Below, in pieces: positions 25,545 through 35,263 of a stretch of 64,000 nt of DNA. The number at the start of each line of letters is the position of its first letter. The stretch's first letter is position 1. Source of the stretch: Streptomyces sulfonofaciens. Its GTDB lineage: Bacteria > Actinomycetota > Actinomycetes > Streptomycetales > Streptomycetaceae. The DNA lies in the NCBI RefSeq assembly GCF_014656295.1, contig NZ_BNCD01000021.1, positions 75,625 through 139,624 of the forward strand. The letters are read 5' to 3'. The notes under the pieces are model-generated. The model was not told where the DNA came from. It made no database searches and was given only the letters and a program-made list of their open reading frames with translations. Both the position numbers and the translations under genes were made by a program.

Positions 25545-26399
25545 ATGCCCGACGATCTTCCCCCGCAGACGGAGTCCGTCCTCCTGCGTGCCGACGGCGG
25601 CGTCCTGTACGCGACGCTCGACGCCCCGCCCCTCAACCTGGTCGGACCGGAACTCGTCCGCGACCTGGTCAGCCTCATCGGCTACCTGAGCGGCCCCACC
25701 CCGTTCCAGGCGGTGGTGTTCGACAGCGCCGACCCCGACTTCTTCATCCCGCACGTGGACATGACCAAGATCCCCGAGTACACCGCCGAAGCCGCCAAAG
25801 CCGGCGGCCCGGGCGACGCCTCGCTCGGCATGCTCTACCAGCGTCTGAGCCGACTGCCGGTCGTGACCATCGGCAAGCTGCGCGGCCGTGCCCGCGGCGC
25901 GGGCAGCGAGTTCCTGCTCGCCTGCGACATCCGCTTCGCCTCACGGGAGAACGCGATCCTCGGCCAGCCCGAGGTCGGCCTCGGGGCCCCGCCCGGCGCC
26001 GGCGCCGTAGAACGCCTGTCCCGCCTCCTGGGCGCCGGCCGCGCCCTGGAGGTCCTCCTGGGGGCCGACGACTTCACCGCCGACACCGCCGAGCGTTACG
26101 GCTGGATCAATCGCGCCGTGCCCGACGACGAACTCGACGCGTTCGTCGAACGCTTCGCCCGCCGCGTCGCCGGCTTCCCCGCGGACGCCATCGCCGTCAC
26201 CAAGACGGCCGTCACCCGCATCACCGGGCCCTCCGACGAGGAGATCCGCGCCGCAGCCGTCGTCTTCCAGCACCTGATTCGCGAAGGCTCGGTCGCCCCC
26301 CGCACAGCTTGGCTACTGCAGCAGGGCCTGCAGACCCGCGGTACGACCGAGCTGGAGCTGGGCGAAGCGATCGCCGCCATCGGCCCCCACCAGCCCTGA
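25545..26399 (+). CDS. Enoyl-CoA hydratase/isomerase (crotonase) family protein, copy 1
   Basis: A 284-residue crotonase-fold protein. The oxyanion segment GRARGAGSEFLLACD carries the first conserved Glu, and LGQPEVGLGAPPGAG the second, so both hydratase glutamates appear retained. Preceding signature APPLNLVGPEL marks the N-terminal core. ATG start with GGAGGAATC. A close paralogue lies 1.5 kb downstream, with an alpha/beta hydrolase between them. CoA-thioester chemistry is expected, but the substrate is unknown. Confidence 0.88.
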   Translation: MPDDLPPQTESVLLRADGGVLYATLDAPPLNLVGPELVRDLVSLIGYLSGPTPFQAVVFDSADPDFFIPHVDMTKIPEYTAEAAKAGGPGDASLGMLYQRLSRLPVVTIGKLRGRARGAGSEFLLACDIRFASRENAILGQPEVGLGAPPGAGAVERLSRLLGAGRALEVLLGADDFTADTAERYGWINRAVPDDELDAFVERFARRVAGFPADAIAVTKTAVTRITGPSDEEIRAAAVVFQHLIREGSVAPRTAWLLQQGLQTRGTTELELGEAIAAIGPHQP

Positions 26400-26579
26400 C
26401 GCACACCGTTCTCCGCCCCTGCCGGCCCCCGCGGCCGCATCATCGCGAGACCCCCCACCCACCTCGGACCGCCGTGCTCCCGCAACCGCTCGCCGGGCAC
26501 GGCGCCACGGGAGTCATCTCCCCTGGCCAGGTCGCGGCATGACAGCGCCCTGGCCGCAAGCCTGGAAAAGGACCTCACC

Positions 26580-27491
26580 ATGACCCAGCGCATCGATGTG
26601 CGCATCCCCCTGCCGGACGGTACGAAGCTGGCCGCCTGGTTGTTCCTGCCCGACGAAACCGAGCGGCCGCTGCCCGCCATCACCATGGCCCACGGTTTCG
26701 GCGGCACCCGCTACCACGCCCTCGAACCCATCGCCCGCCGCATCAGCGAAGCCGGCTACGCCGTCCTCCTGCACGACCATCGCAACTTCGGCGACAGCGA
26801 GGGTGCTCCCCGCCAGGACATCGATCCCCACCAGCAGATCTCCGACTGGCGTTGGGTGATCACCCACCTCGGCACCCACGAGGAAGTCGACGAGCAGCGC
26901 ATCGGCATCTGGGGCTCCAGCTACGCGGGCGGACACACACTCGTCCTGGCCGCCACCGACCGCCGCATCAAGGCCGTCTACGCGCAGGTCCCCACCGTCA
27001 GCGGCTACGAGACCGGCCTGCGCCGCGTCCCACCGCACGAGGTACGCGCCCTGGAAGAGCGGTTCAACCAGGACGAGCGCGACCAACTGACCGGCAAGCC
27101 ACCCGTCTACGTGCCGTTCGTCGACGCCGACCCCGCCAACCAGGCCTCCTACCGCCAGCGGGAAGCGGTCGACTTCTATCTGAACTGGGCCCCCGAGGAC
27201 AAGTGGGCCAACGAGGTCACGCTCCAGTCCAACCGCCGCGCCCGCGCCTACGAGCCCGGCCTGTGGCTGCCGCGCATCGCCCCCACCCCGCTGCTGATGC
27301 TCGTGGCCACCGACGACGACGTCGCTCCCACCGACATCGCACTCGCCGGCTTCGAACGCGCTCGTGAGCCCAAGAAGCTTGTCTTCCTGGAGGGCAACCA
27401 CTTCTCGCCCTACGTCCAGCAGTTCGAATTCACCACCTCGGTCGCCATCGACTGGTTCGACACCCACCTCAAGACCACGCACAAGCAGTAG
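26580..27491 (+). CDS. Alpha/beta hydrolase (S9/DLH-like)
   Basis: A 303-residue cytoplasmic hydrolase. HGFGGTRYH forms the oxyanion region, the nucleophile serine is in GSSYAGG, a probable acid in ATDDDVAP and the histidine in GNHFSPY. AAGGACC lies before the ATG. No signal peptide. It lies between two crotonases on the same strand, which suggests a shared pathway that ends in hydrolysis, though the genes are separated by 180 and 400 bp. Confidence 0.87.
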   Translation: MTQRIDVRIPLPDGTKLAAWLFLPDETERPLPAITMAHGFGGTRYHALEPIARRISEAGYAVLLHDHRNFGDSEGAPRQDIDPHQQISDWRWVITHLGTHEEVDEQRIGIWGSSYAGGHTLVLAATDRRIKAVYAQVPTVSGYETGLRRVPPHEVRALEERFNQDERDQLTGKPPVYVPFVDADPANQASYRQREAVDFYLNWAPEDKWANEVTLQSNRRARAYEPGLWLPRIAPTPLLMLVATDDDVAPTDIALAGFERAREPKKLVFLEGNHFSPYVQQFEFTTSVAIDWFDTHLKTTHKQ

Positions 27492-27890
27492 CAGCAAGGG
27501 CAGGCGCCACACAGGAGTCGATCGACCGCCCCTCGGGCGTCGGGGCGGCCATCTCCACCACGGCGAGCGTGTTCGAGTTCCCCGAGGCGGTGCTCGCCCG
27601 CCACCCTCGCCGCACCGGCCCCGGCTCGCCCTGGGGGACGGCCCGTGGTGTGCGCACCGGCCCCGTCGTCGCCCGCCGCCCGCTCGGTCAGCCCTGGCGC
27701 CGAAGGTTCCTCAGCCGCACCGCATATGACGGATGTCCGTGCCGCTGTGGAGAAGCGCACGGCCGACACCGCTCCCGGGGAGCGCGACGACCGCCTCCAC
27801 TCCTGACGCGGCGCTCACCCACCCCGCATGGAAACGCCCGAACCGAACCACTCACCACCAACACCTGTTTACGCCCTGAGGAGGGTACCC
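27492..27890. other. Non-coding interval between hydrolase and second crotonase
   Basis: No gene was recognised. An AT-richer stretch near 27835-27875 just before the second crotonase may hold its promoter, but clear hexamers were not found. Confidence 0.35.
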
Positions 27891-28715
27891 GTGGAGCTCG
27901 CGCTGGAGGCAGGCACCAGTGAACTGGACGACGGCGTCCTCACCGTCACGTTCAACGCGCCGCCGCTCAACCTGGTCGGCCCCGAGGTGGTGCACGACAT
28001 CGTGGCCCTGCTCGACGCGGCCCAGTCACCTGACATCCGGGTCATCGTCTTCGACAGCGCCGACCCGGACTTCTTCCTGGCCCATCTCGACGTGGCGAAG
28101 GTCCGCCAGTACACCGCCGAGTTGGAGAGGGCGACGGGCCCGTACCACTCCGGGCTGGGCGCCCTCTACAACCTGCTGAGCACCGCGCCCGCGGTCACCA
28201 TCGCCAAGGTCCGCGGCCGGACGCGCGGCGCGGGCAGCGAGTTCGTCCTCGCCTGTGACATGAGCTTCGCCGCCCGTGAGAACGCCGTCTTCGGTCAGCC
28301 GGAAGCCGGCCTCGGACTCATACCGGGCGCAGGCGGCCTCCAGCACCTGGCCCGGCTGCTCGGCCGGCACCGCGCGATGGAGGTCGTCCTCGGCTCCGTC
28401 GACGTGGACGCCGACCTGGCCGAACGCTACGGGTGGGTGAACCGGGCCCTCCCGGACGCCGAACTCGACACCGTCGTGGACGAGCTGGCGCACCGGATCG
28501 CTCGATTCCCGGCGGACGCCGTGATCGCCAACAAACAGGCGATCAACGAGGTGACCCTCGCCGACACCAATACCATCATGAACGAGAAGCGCATCTTCCA
28601 CGGCCTGATCCGCGGCGCCACCGTCCAGGAGCGCATCGCCCGGCTGACGGAGCGTGGGTTCCAGTCCCGCAGCCAGTGCGAACTGGACCTCGCCCACGAA
28701 CTCGGCAACCTCTGA
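27891..28715 (+). CDS. Enoyl-CoA hydratase/isomerase (crotonase) family protein, copy 2
   Basis: A 274-residue paralogue of the crotonase at 25545, sharing APPLNLVGPE, FDSADPDFF and the GRTRGAGSEFVLACD and GQPEAGLGLIPGAGG active-site segments. Both conserved glutamates are present. GTG at 27891 chosen because GAGGAGGG lies seven to eight bases upstream; an ATG 63 bases earlier has no ribosome site. The C-terminal trimerisation helices are complete. Confidence 0.88.
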   Translation: MELALEAGTSELDDGVLTVTFNAPPLNLVGPEVVHDIVALLDAAQSPDIRVIVFDSADPDFFLAHLDVAKVRQYTAELERATGPYHSGLGALYNLLSTAPAVTIAKVRGRTRGAGSEFVLACDMSFAARENAVFGQPEAGLGLIPGAGGLQHLARLLGRHRAMEVVLGSVDVDADLAERYGWVNRALPDAELDTVVDELAHRIARFPADAVIANKQAINEVTLADTNTIMNEKRIFHGLIRGATVQERIARLTERGFQSRSQCELDLAHELGNL

Positions 28716-29350
28716 CCACCCGCCGGATGCGTACCGGCGGCGGACCTTGCGGCAGCCGCCGCCGGACCCCGCCGGGCGGGGCGGCCGGCGGCCCGATGCG
28801 GCCCTCCGCGGCCGGCCGGCCACGGGTGGCGGCAACGGCTGCGGCGTCGCCGCGGCGGGGAGCGCCACCTCTCGCGGGGTCGGCCCGTCTCACGGCGCAC
28901 CAGCGGAGCGGAAGGGGTGGGCGGGCACGTCGGCGAGGCGCCAACGGGACACGTCGCCGACGCTGTCGTCACAGAGGTGGCCCATGGAACCGCAGGCCGA
29001 CCCCGCGTTCCTGGCGGCATGAACCCCCCTGTTCGGCGACCCGCGACGTTACGTACCGCCACCCGTCGCAGACACCGCGACCCGCCGCACGATCATGGAA
29101 GCGATCCGCGCGGAGCTCGACCTGGCACACTCCGAACCGGACGGTGGTCGAGGTGTACCGGGCCTACAGATGCGGCCTCCTCCAGCCGTATCGGCGACCC
29201 GCGACATGCGGAACCGGTTCCTGCCCGGCCCAGCGCCTCGACGCCCTGCTCATCCACACCACCCGGGGCCCCTGCTCGCCCCGGCGGCGCAAGGGAAAGG
29301 CGCGCTTCTGCTTACCCCGCGGACACGGCGCGTTGGGCGCCCTTCTGGCG
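28716..29350. other. Long interval without a recognisable gene
   Basis: Roughly 640 bases of GC-rich sequence after the crotonase. No open frame shows recognisable protein sequence. It ends in an AT-rich promoter-like patch upstream of the cytochrome oxidase subunit gene. Confidence 0.4.
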
Positions 29351-29379
29351 TCGACCTCAGTAGCATCTGTCCATATAAG
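29351..29379 (+). promoter_or_regulatory. Possible promoter of the cytochrome oxidase subunit II gene
   Basis: TCGACC (29351-29356) and TATAAG (29374-29379) with a 17-bp spacer in a locally AT-rich patch, about 95 bases before the GTG start. Confidence 0.45.
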
Positions 29380-29382
29380 TAC

Positions 29383-29394
29383 CTGTATATACAG
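29383..29394. promoter_or_regulatory. CTGTATATACAG palindrome at the start-site region
   Basis: A perfect 12-bp palindrome three bases downstream of the putative -10 box, where a repressor would block transcription. It contains TGTATATACA, unusual in this GC-rich background. Confidence 0.5.
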
Positions 29395-29473
29395 TTCGCG
29401 TCAAGGTCGGCGACCACAGCGAGACGGTAGCGGCCGACCTTGTACCGCGGGCCGAGACTCGGGAAGGCGCAAC

Positions 29474-30439
29474 GTGAGTCCCAACGGCTGTGACCGCTCA
29501 CCGCGGCGCCGGATGCGCCGGAAGTTGCTCCAGGCTGTGGCCGCGGGTCCGGTACTGGCGACCACCGGTTGCACATGGCAGGACTTCCCGCGCCTCGGGA
29601 TGCCCACCCCGGCCACGGAAGAGGCGCCGCGGATCCTCTCCCTGTGGCAGGGATCGTGGGCGGCCGCGCTCGCCGTGGGCGTTCTGGTGTGGGGCCTGAT
29701 CCTGTGGGCGGTCATCTTCTACCGGCGCGGCAGGACCAAGGTGGAGGTCCCCAACCAGACCCGGTACAACCTGCCCCTCGAGGCGCTGTACACGATGGCT
29801 CCGCTGCTCGTCGTCGCGGTGCTCTTCTACTTCACGGCCCGGGACGAGTCGAAGCTGCTCGCACTCTCGGAGAAGCCGGCTCACACCATCAACGTGGTCG
29901 GCTTCCAGTGGAGCTGGAACTTCAACTACATCGAGAACGTGGACGGCAGGGCCGATACGGGCGACGCGAGAGCCGACCCGAACCTGCGCATCGTTCCGGA
30001 CAGGTTCAGCCGTGCCTTTCCCGCGGGCGCCGAAGGCGTCTACGACATCGGCACCCCGGCCACCCGCAACCCGCAGACCGGCAACCCCGGCCCGACCCTG
30101 TGGCTTGCCGAGGGCCAGAAGGTCCGCTTCATCCTCACCTCACGTGACGTCATCCACTCCTTCTGGGTCCTGCCGTTCCTGATGAAGCAGGATGTCTTCC
30201 CCGGCCAGAACATCAACGTCTTCGAGGTGACGCCCAACCGGGAGGGGACCTTCCGGGGCAAGTGCGCCGAGCTCTGCGGCCTCGACCACGCCCGGATGCT
30301 CTTCAATGTCAAGGTCGTCTCCCCGGCACGCTACCGCCAGCACCTGAGGGAGCTGGCCGCCCGGGGGCAGCGCGGCTACAACCCCGCCGGCATCGAGACC
30401 AGCGACGCGGCCAGGAACGACGAACCACGCAAACTGTGA
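29474..30439 (+). CDS. ctaC: Cytochrome c oxidase subunit II, orphan paralogue
   Basis: A 321-residue subunit II that would accept electrons from cytochrome c through the CuA centre. A basic N-terminus and a lipobox-like ATTGC near residue 33 suggest an anchored lipoprotein; two membrane helices follow (about 55-80 and 95-115). CuA ligands are visible: His in VIHSFW near 226, the CAELC cysteines near 263, then His and Met in LDHARM. GTG start after GGGAAGG. The usual partners ctaD, ctaE and ctaF are absent here, so this looks like a second copy beside the housekeeping operon. Confidence 0.9.
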   Translation: MSPNGCDRSPRRRMRRKLLQAVAAGPVLATTGCTWQDFPRLGMPTPATEEAPRILSLWQGSWAAALAVGVLVWGLILWAVIFYRRGRTKVEVPNQTRYNLPLEALYTMAPLLVVAVLFYFTARDESKLLALSEKPAHTINVVGFQWSWNFNYIENVDGRADTGDARADPNLRIVPDRFSRAFPAGAEGVYDIGTPATRNPQTGNPGPTLWLAEGQKVRFILTSRDVIHSFWVLPFLMKQDVFPGQNINVFEVTPNREGTFRGKCAELCGLDHARMLFNVKVVSPARYRQHLRELAARGQRGYNPAGIETSDAARNDEPRKL

Positions 30440-30468
30440 ACACCGTCCGTGAGCACCGCCCCTTGCGG

Positions 30469-30512
30469 CAGACGCGGACGGCCTGCCGGACGGCGGTGGG
30501 CCGGTCCGTCTG
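30469..30512 (+). terminator. Imperfect hairpin after the oxidase subunit gene
   Basis: Arms cagacgcggacggcc and ggccggtccgtctg pair with one bulge and a mismatch, 30 bases after the stop. Weak candidate terminator. Confidence 0.35.
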
Positions 30513-30822
30513 CGACGGTAACTGCTGCTTGCATCCCGGTTGGTCACCAAGACGGCGATCTCCTTCAGCGGGCTCCGCCGGGGGCCGCAGGACCAGGTGC
30601 GCACGCATGGCCGGGTCCTTCACGCACACGGCGGCGATCAGGCAGCGCATCATCTCGGCGAAGGACTGAACGGCGCGCTCCCGCACCCCCGCGGCGATCC
30701 TGAAACGTCGACACCAGGATCGACGCCGTCACATACTGATCCCCGTTCGACTCTGGCAACGGGGTCTGCTGCCTCCATGCCTTCCAGGACAGCGACTTCT
30801 GCCGTCACGAGAGGGAATCGCA

Positions 30823-33800
30823 GTGCACGCACCTATGCCGCCGGCCGTTTGGGCGACCGGCGAGACCGTCGACGGCCGCTACCGGGTGATCGGTGAGCTC
30901 GGCCGCGGCGGGATGGGCGTCGTGCACCGGGTACGTCATCTCGCCTGGGGCATCGACATGGCGGTGAAGAGTGCGCAGCCGGCGCTGTTCCGGAGCCCCG
31001 GCGATCAGGAGCTGTTCGTCAGGGAGGCGGAGGCGTGGGTGTCCCTCGGGCTCCATCCGAACGTCTGCGCCTGCCATTACGTGCGGGTGCTCGACGGTGT
31101 CCCCCGCGTGTTCGCCGAGTACGTCGACGGCGGGAGCCTGGCCGAGTGGATCGGCGACGGGCGGCTCCACGCCGGGGATGCGCGGCAGGCCCTTGCCCGT
31201 GTGCTCGACACGGCAGTCCAAGTGGCCCGTGGGCTTGAGCACGCTCACCGCGCAGACCTGGTGCACCAGGACGTGAAGCCGGCCAACATCCTGCTCGACG
31301 GCACGGGCGCCGCGAAGATCACCGACTTCGGTCTTGCCCGGTCCAGAGCCACCACGGCCCCGGCTGGTCGCCAGGTGACGCCGGGTGTCAGCGTGCTGGT
31401 TCCGTCCGGCGGCATGACGGTCGGCTACGCGTCCCCGGAGCAGCTCGCGGGCGAGCGGGTGGGGCGGCGCAGCGATGTCTACAGTTTCGCGGTCTCGATC
31501 CTGGAGATGTTCACCGGCGGTGTGTACTGGGCCGCTGGTTCGGTCGCGGGTCTGGCGCTGGAGGAGTACCTGGCCGACCCCTCGAATCCGGTTGCGGCGC
31601 CACCGGAAGTCGCCCACCTGCTCCGGCGCTGCCTGCGGCAGAACCCGGCCCACCGGCCGGCCTCGATGGCGGACATCGCGGATGTACTGACCGGGATCTA
31701 CGAGCAGGCCATCGGCTCGGCGTATCCTCGTCCCACGCCGCAGGCCGCCGACCTGCGCGCCGACGAGCTCAGCAACCGTGGCCTGTCGCTCCTCGACCTG
31801 AACCGGGCCGCCGACGCCGAGCAGGCCTTCGGCCAGGCGCTCGCGGTCGACCCGCACCACGTCGGGGCCGTGTACAACGGTGGCCTGTTCCGGTGGCGTA
31901 CGGGGGCGATCACCGATGGGGAACTCGTCGCCCGGTTGGAGGCGGTCCCGCGCGGGTCCGGCGCGTCGTCCTGGCAGGTGCCGCTGTTTCTGGCCCGGGT
32001 CCACCTCGAACGCGGCGACCTCGCGGCGGCAAGCGACCTGCTCGACGCCCTCGCGCGCGAACGGCCCGACGACACCGACGTACGGGCGGCGCTGCGGGTG
32101 GCGGCCTCCGGAACCGTGGTCGATGCCCGCCACACCGGTACCCGTGTGTTTCGCGAGCCGTTCGCGTTGCCGTTCGCGCCGGTGGAACTGCTCGCCCGGC
32201 ACGAGGTGACGGGCTACCTGCCGATCCGGTTCACTCCCGACGGACGCCTCGCACTGAGCGGTCACTGGGACGGCGTACTCCGGCTGTGGGACACGGCGAC
32301 CCGCGCACAGCGGTTGGCGGTCGAGGGCCACGGCACACAGGTGCTCGGCGTCGATCTCGCCCCTGACGGCTCGTACGCACTGTCCACGAGCCGCGGCGGC
32401 ACGGTGCGGTTCTGGGATCTCAGGGCGGGCAGGTGCACCCGCGTCATCCGCTCCGCCGCACGCGCCACGGGGTGCCCGGTCAGGTTGAGTGCCGACGGGC
32501 GCATCGGTGTGTGGCAGGGCGTGGACGGGCGCGTCCAGATCTGGGAACCACGGACCGGGACCTGCCGGTGGTCGCTCGGGGCAGCACTCGAGGACGGCGC
32601 CCTGGACGGCTCGCAGTACGAGGTGAGCGCCGACGGGCACCATGTGCTCACCGCCGAGGAGGACGGGGCGCGGCTGTGGAACGTGGCCGATGGCCGGTGC
32701 CGGGTGCTGGCCGCCGGCTCGGCGACGCATGCCCTGTGCTTCAGTCCCGACGGGCGGATGGTCGCGGTGGCCGGCGAGGACCGGGTGATCCGGTTGTGGG
32801 AGGTGGGGGACGGCCGGCAGGTCCGTCAGTCGCGTACGTTGACGGGACTGACCGCCGCGGCCGGTCACCTGGCCTTCGGCGCCAGCGGGCGGCTGCTGCT
32901 GTCCGGAACGACCGGCGACCACACCGTTCAGGTCTGGGAGCTGAGCAGCGGCCGGTGTCTGCGGACCTTCACCGCCCACGCGTACGGAATGCACCACGTC
33001 GGATTCCCGGACGACGACGACCGGTTCGGCTGTTCCGTCGGCGGGCATCCCGAACTCGCCATGCACCGTTGGCGGTTGCCTGACACCGAGTACGCTGCCG
33101 AGCCGCACGTGATCAGGCCGCGCGAGCACGCGGAGGTCAGCCGGCTCGGCGGACTGGCCGACGAGCTGCTCGCCGACGCACGCCAGGCGTTGTCGGACGG
33201 CCGACGCCGGTCAGCGTTCGGGCTGTTGAGCCGCGCACGAGAGATACCGGGATACGAGCGCGCGCCCCAGGTCCTGGCCGCCTGGCACGAACTGGGCCGC
33301 TCGGCGCGCCACGTACGGCTGCGCTCCGCCTGGTCGCGGCCACTGGACGCCGGCCACCTCTCCTTCGGCGCCATCACGGCGATCGGTGTCGCCGGGGGTG
33401 TCCGGCTCGCCGTCAGCGGGCAGAGCGACGGCACCGTACGGATCTGGGACCTGGACAGCGGCGCGTGCACGCACGTCCTCGACGATCACCCGGGCAGGGT
33501 GGGCGGGGTGGCGTTGAGCGACGACGGCCGGCACGTCCTGTGCGAGGGCACCAGGCCACTCGCGATCATTCGGCGGCGACTGGCGGACGGCGAGTGCCGT
33601 CGGCTGACCCCGGACTGGGACATGAGGCGGACCATCAGGTTCACCGGCGACGGAAGGTACGCATGGTTCGGCAGCGGCGACGGTGTCCTGCGCCGATGGG
33701 ACCTGGACGACGACTGCTGCGTCGCGACGATCGGCTCGAACGGGCCGGTCAACGCGATCTCCACGTCCGCGGACGGACGGCTCGCGGCGGTCGGCGACTG

Positions 33801-34248
33801 CAACGGCGTGGTCCGGCTGCGGGATCTCGGCACCGGAGCCTGCCTGCGGACCTGGACCGGCCCCCGGGAACCGATCCTGTCCGCGTGCCTGAGCGCCGAC
33901 GGCCGCCTGGCCATGTCCACACACCAGGTCATGTCCTCGGGTGCCAAGGACGAACCGATCCGGCTGTGGGACGCCGGTGCCGAGCGGCCCGTACGCGAGT
34001 TCGCGGGGCACGAGGGCTGGGTCTCCGCCGTGCGGTTCACACCCGACGCCCGGTTCGCCTTCTCGGCCGGCCACGACGGATCCGTACGGATGTGGGACGT
34101 CGCCACCGGCCGATGCCTGCACGTGCTCGAAGGCCACCGACAACGCATCCGGCACCTCGAACTCACCCCCGACCTGCGCAACTTGGTCTCGGCGGGAGAC
34201 GACGGCATCCGGCTCTGGGACCTCGACTGGGAGCTGGCGGCCGACTGA
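30823..34248 (+). CDS. Serine/threonine protein kinase with two WD40 propellers
   Basis: A 1141-residue cytoplasmic protein. The kinase domain spans about 18-290: glycine loop ELGRGGMG, Lys49 in MAVK, catalytic loop H148-Q149-D150 in VHQDVKPAN, DFG at 168-170, and SPE in place of APE. The HRD arginine is thus Gln. A TPR-like segment follows near 310-350. Two sets of WD40 repeats (about 450-760 and 830-1141), with motifs such as DGRLALSGHWDGVLRLWD, are joined by a helical linker. GTG start follows GAGGGA. No membrane helix is seen, unlike most actinomycete kinases. Substrates are unknown; the propellers suggest a scaffold. Confidence 0.92.
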   Translation: MHAPMPPAVWATGETVDGRYRVIGELGRGGMGVVHRVRHLAWGIDMAVKSAQPALFRSPGDQELFVREAEAWVSLGLHPNVCACHYVRVLDGVPRVFAEYVDGGSLAEWIGDGRLHAGDARQALARVLDTAVQVARGLEHAHRADLVHQDVKPANILLDGTGAAKITDFGLARSRATTAPAGRQVTPGVSVLVPSGGMTVGYASPEQLAGERVGRRSDVYSFAVSILEMFTGGVYWAAGSVAGLALEEYLADPSNPVAAPPEVAHLLRRCLRQNPAHRPASMADIADVLTGIYEQAIGSAYPRPTPQAADLRADELSNRGLSLLDLNRAADAEQAFGQALAVDPHHVGAVYNGGLFRWRTGAITDGELVARLEAVPRGSGASSWQVPLFLARVHLERGDLAAASDLLDALARERPDDTDVRAALRVAASGTVVDARHTGTRVFREPFALPFAPVELLARHEVTGYLPIRFTPDGRLALSGHWDGVLRLWDTATRAQRLAVEGHGTQVLGVDLAPDGSYALSTSRGGTVRFWDLRAGRCTRVIRSAARATGCPVRLSADGRIGVWQGVDGRVQIWEPRTGTCRWSLGAALEDGALDGSQYEVSADGHHVLTAEEDGARLWNVADGRCRVLAAGSATHALCFSPDGRMVAVAGEDRVIRLWEVGDGRQVRQSRTLTGLTAAAGHLAFGASGRLLLSGTTGDHTVQVWELSSGRCLRTFTAHAYGMHHVGFPDDDDRFGCSVGGHPELAMHRWRLPDTEYAAEPHVIRPREHAEVSRLGGLADELLADARQALSDGRRRSAFGLLSRAREIPGYERAPQVLAAWHELGRSARHVRLRSAWSRPLDAGHLSFGAITAIGVAGGVRLAVSGQSDGTVRIWDLDSGACTHVLDDHPGRVGGVALSDDGRHVLCEGTRPLAIIRRRLADGECRRLTPDWDMRRTIRFTGDGRYAWFGSGDGVLRRWDLDDDCCVATIGSNGPVNAISTSADGRLAAVGDCNGVVRLRDLGTGACLRTWTGPREPILSACLSADGRLAMSTHQVMSSGAKDEPIRLWDAGAERPVREFAGHEGWVSAVRFTPDARFAFSAGHDGSVRMWDVATGRCLHVLEGHRQRIRHLELTPDLRNLVSAGDDGIRLWDLDWELAAD

Positions 34249-34340
34249 GCGGAGCGGGATGCGTGAGGCCGCGCGCCCCGGCGCACTGGGCCACCATCGG
34301 CGGCGAAGCCCCGACGGGTGGTTCCTTCGACGTAACAGGC

Positions 34341-34365
34341 CCAGTGCCCTTGGCTGGGGCACTGG
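34341..34365 (+). terminator. Terminator hairpin of the kinase gene
   Basis: A perfect 9-bp stem (CCAGTGCCC with GGGCACTGG) and 7-base loop about 90 bases past the kinase stop. Confidence 0.6.
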
Positions 34366-34621
34366 TGAAACCGGCGGCCGAACAGCGCGAACCTCCCGGG
34401 ACTGCACCGGGGCCACGGCGCTGGGCCTGGTCGGCGCGGTCACCGACTTCCCCGAGGTCAAGCGGATCGTCACCGCGGGCTGACCGCCCCGGCCGCAACG
34501 GCGGCATCCGCCGATCCGGCCGACGGCGTGCCGCGTGCGCGGAACCGGGCGCGCGGCGAGATCCGGGCGCGATGCGCGCCCCGGTCCGGGCGGACGGGGC
34601 GGCAGAGGTTACCGTGCGGTC

Positions 34622-35263
34622 ATGCTCTCCCCGTACTGGCCCCTGGAGGGGCTGCGCGTCGTCGGCGGTCCCGTGGAACTGCGCTACCCGGTCCCCTCCG
34701 ACCTCGCGCGGTTCGCGGCGGCGGGTGCCCGGGAACCGTACCTGCCGTCCGTGCCGATGTTCGCGGTCCGGTCCGACACACCGGAGGAGCGGGGACGCCG
34801 CACGCTCCAGTACTTCTGGCAGGAGTTCGCCTCCTGGCGTCCCGGGCACTGGGCCCTGTCGCTCACCGTGCTCCACGAAGGAGAGCCGGTCGGCTCCCTC
34901 AACGTGCGTGCCCGGGACTTCGCGCAGGTGCGGGAGGTGGCGACGGGCTCCTGGATCTTCGGGGACCGGCGCGGCGCGGGGCTCGGCTCTCGGGCCAGGG
35001 CGGCGCTTCTGCATCTGGTCTTCGAGGGGCTCGGGGCCCGGTACGCGCTGTCCACGACGGCGGTGGGCAACGCGGCGTCGCTGCGTGTGTCCGAGAAGCT
35101 CGGCTACGAGCGGGACGGCACGGAGCGTGTCCTCGCGGAGGACGAGGTGGTGCCGATGGTCAGGCTGCGGCTGTCCGCGGAGCGCCACAGGGAACGCGCC
35201 ACCCCCGACGGCCTCCGGGTCGAGGGCCTGGACGCCTGCCGGCCGCTGTTCGGACTGGCCTGA
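34622..35263 (+). CDS. GNAT-family N-acetyltransferase (RimJ/RimL-like)
   Basis: A 213-residue acetyltransferase that would use acetyl-CoA. The core contains GEPVGSLNVRARDF, the CoA-binding loop RRGAGLGSRARAALLHLVF near residue 120, and VGNAASLRVSEKLGYERDG, all typical of the RimJ/RimL subgroup. ATG start with only a weak GAGG upstream. It stands alone between a kinase terminator and the terminator of the IclR gene. Confidence 0.87.
   Translation: MLSPYWPLEGLRVVGGPVELRYPVPSDLARFAAAGAREPYLPSVPMFAVRSDTPEERGRRTLQYFWQEFASWRPGHWALSLTVLHEGEPVGSLNVRARDFAQVREVATGSWIFGDRRGAGLGSRARAALLHLVFEGLGARYALSTTAVGNAASLRVSEKLGYERDGTERVLAEDEVVPMVRLRLSAERHRERATPDGLRVEGLDACRPLFGLA

Noticed and set aside
30309..30686. 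Minus-strand frame with FAEMMRCLIAAVCVKDPAMRAHL before the kinase gene
   Set aside because: It looks protein-like for about 25 residues, but no family was recognised and part overlaps the oxidase gene.
30805..33129. 774-codon minus-strand frame opposite the kinase-WD40 gene
   Set aside because: Antisense shadow; the plus frame has unmistakable kinase and WD40 motifs.
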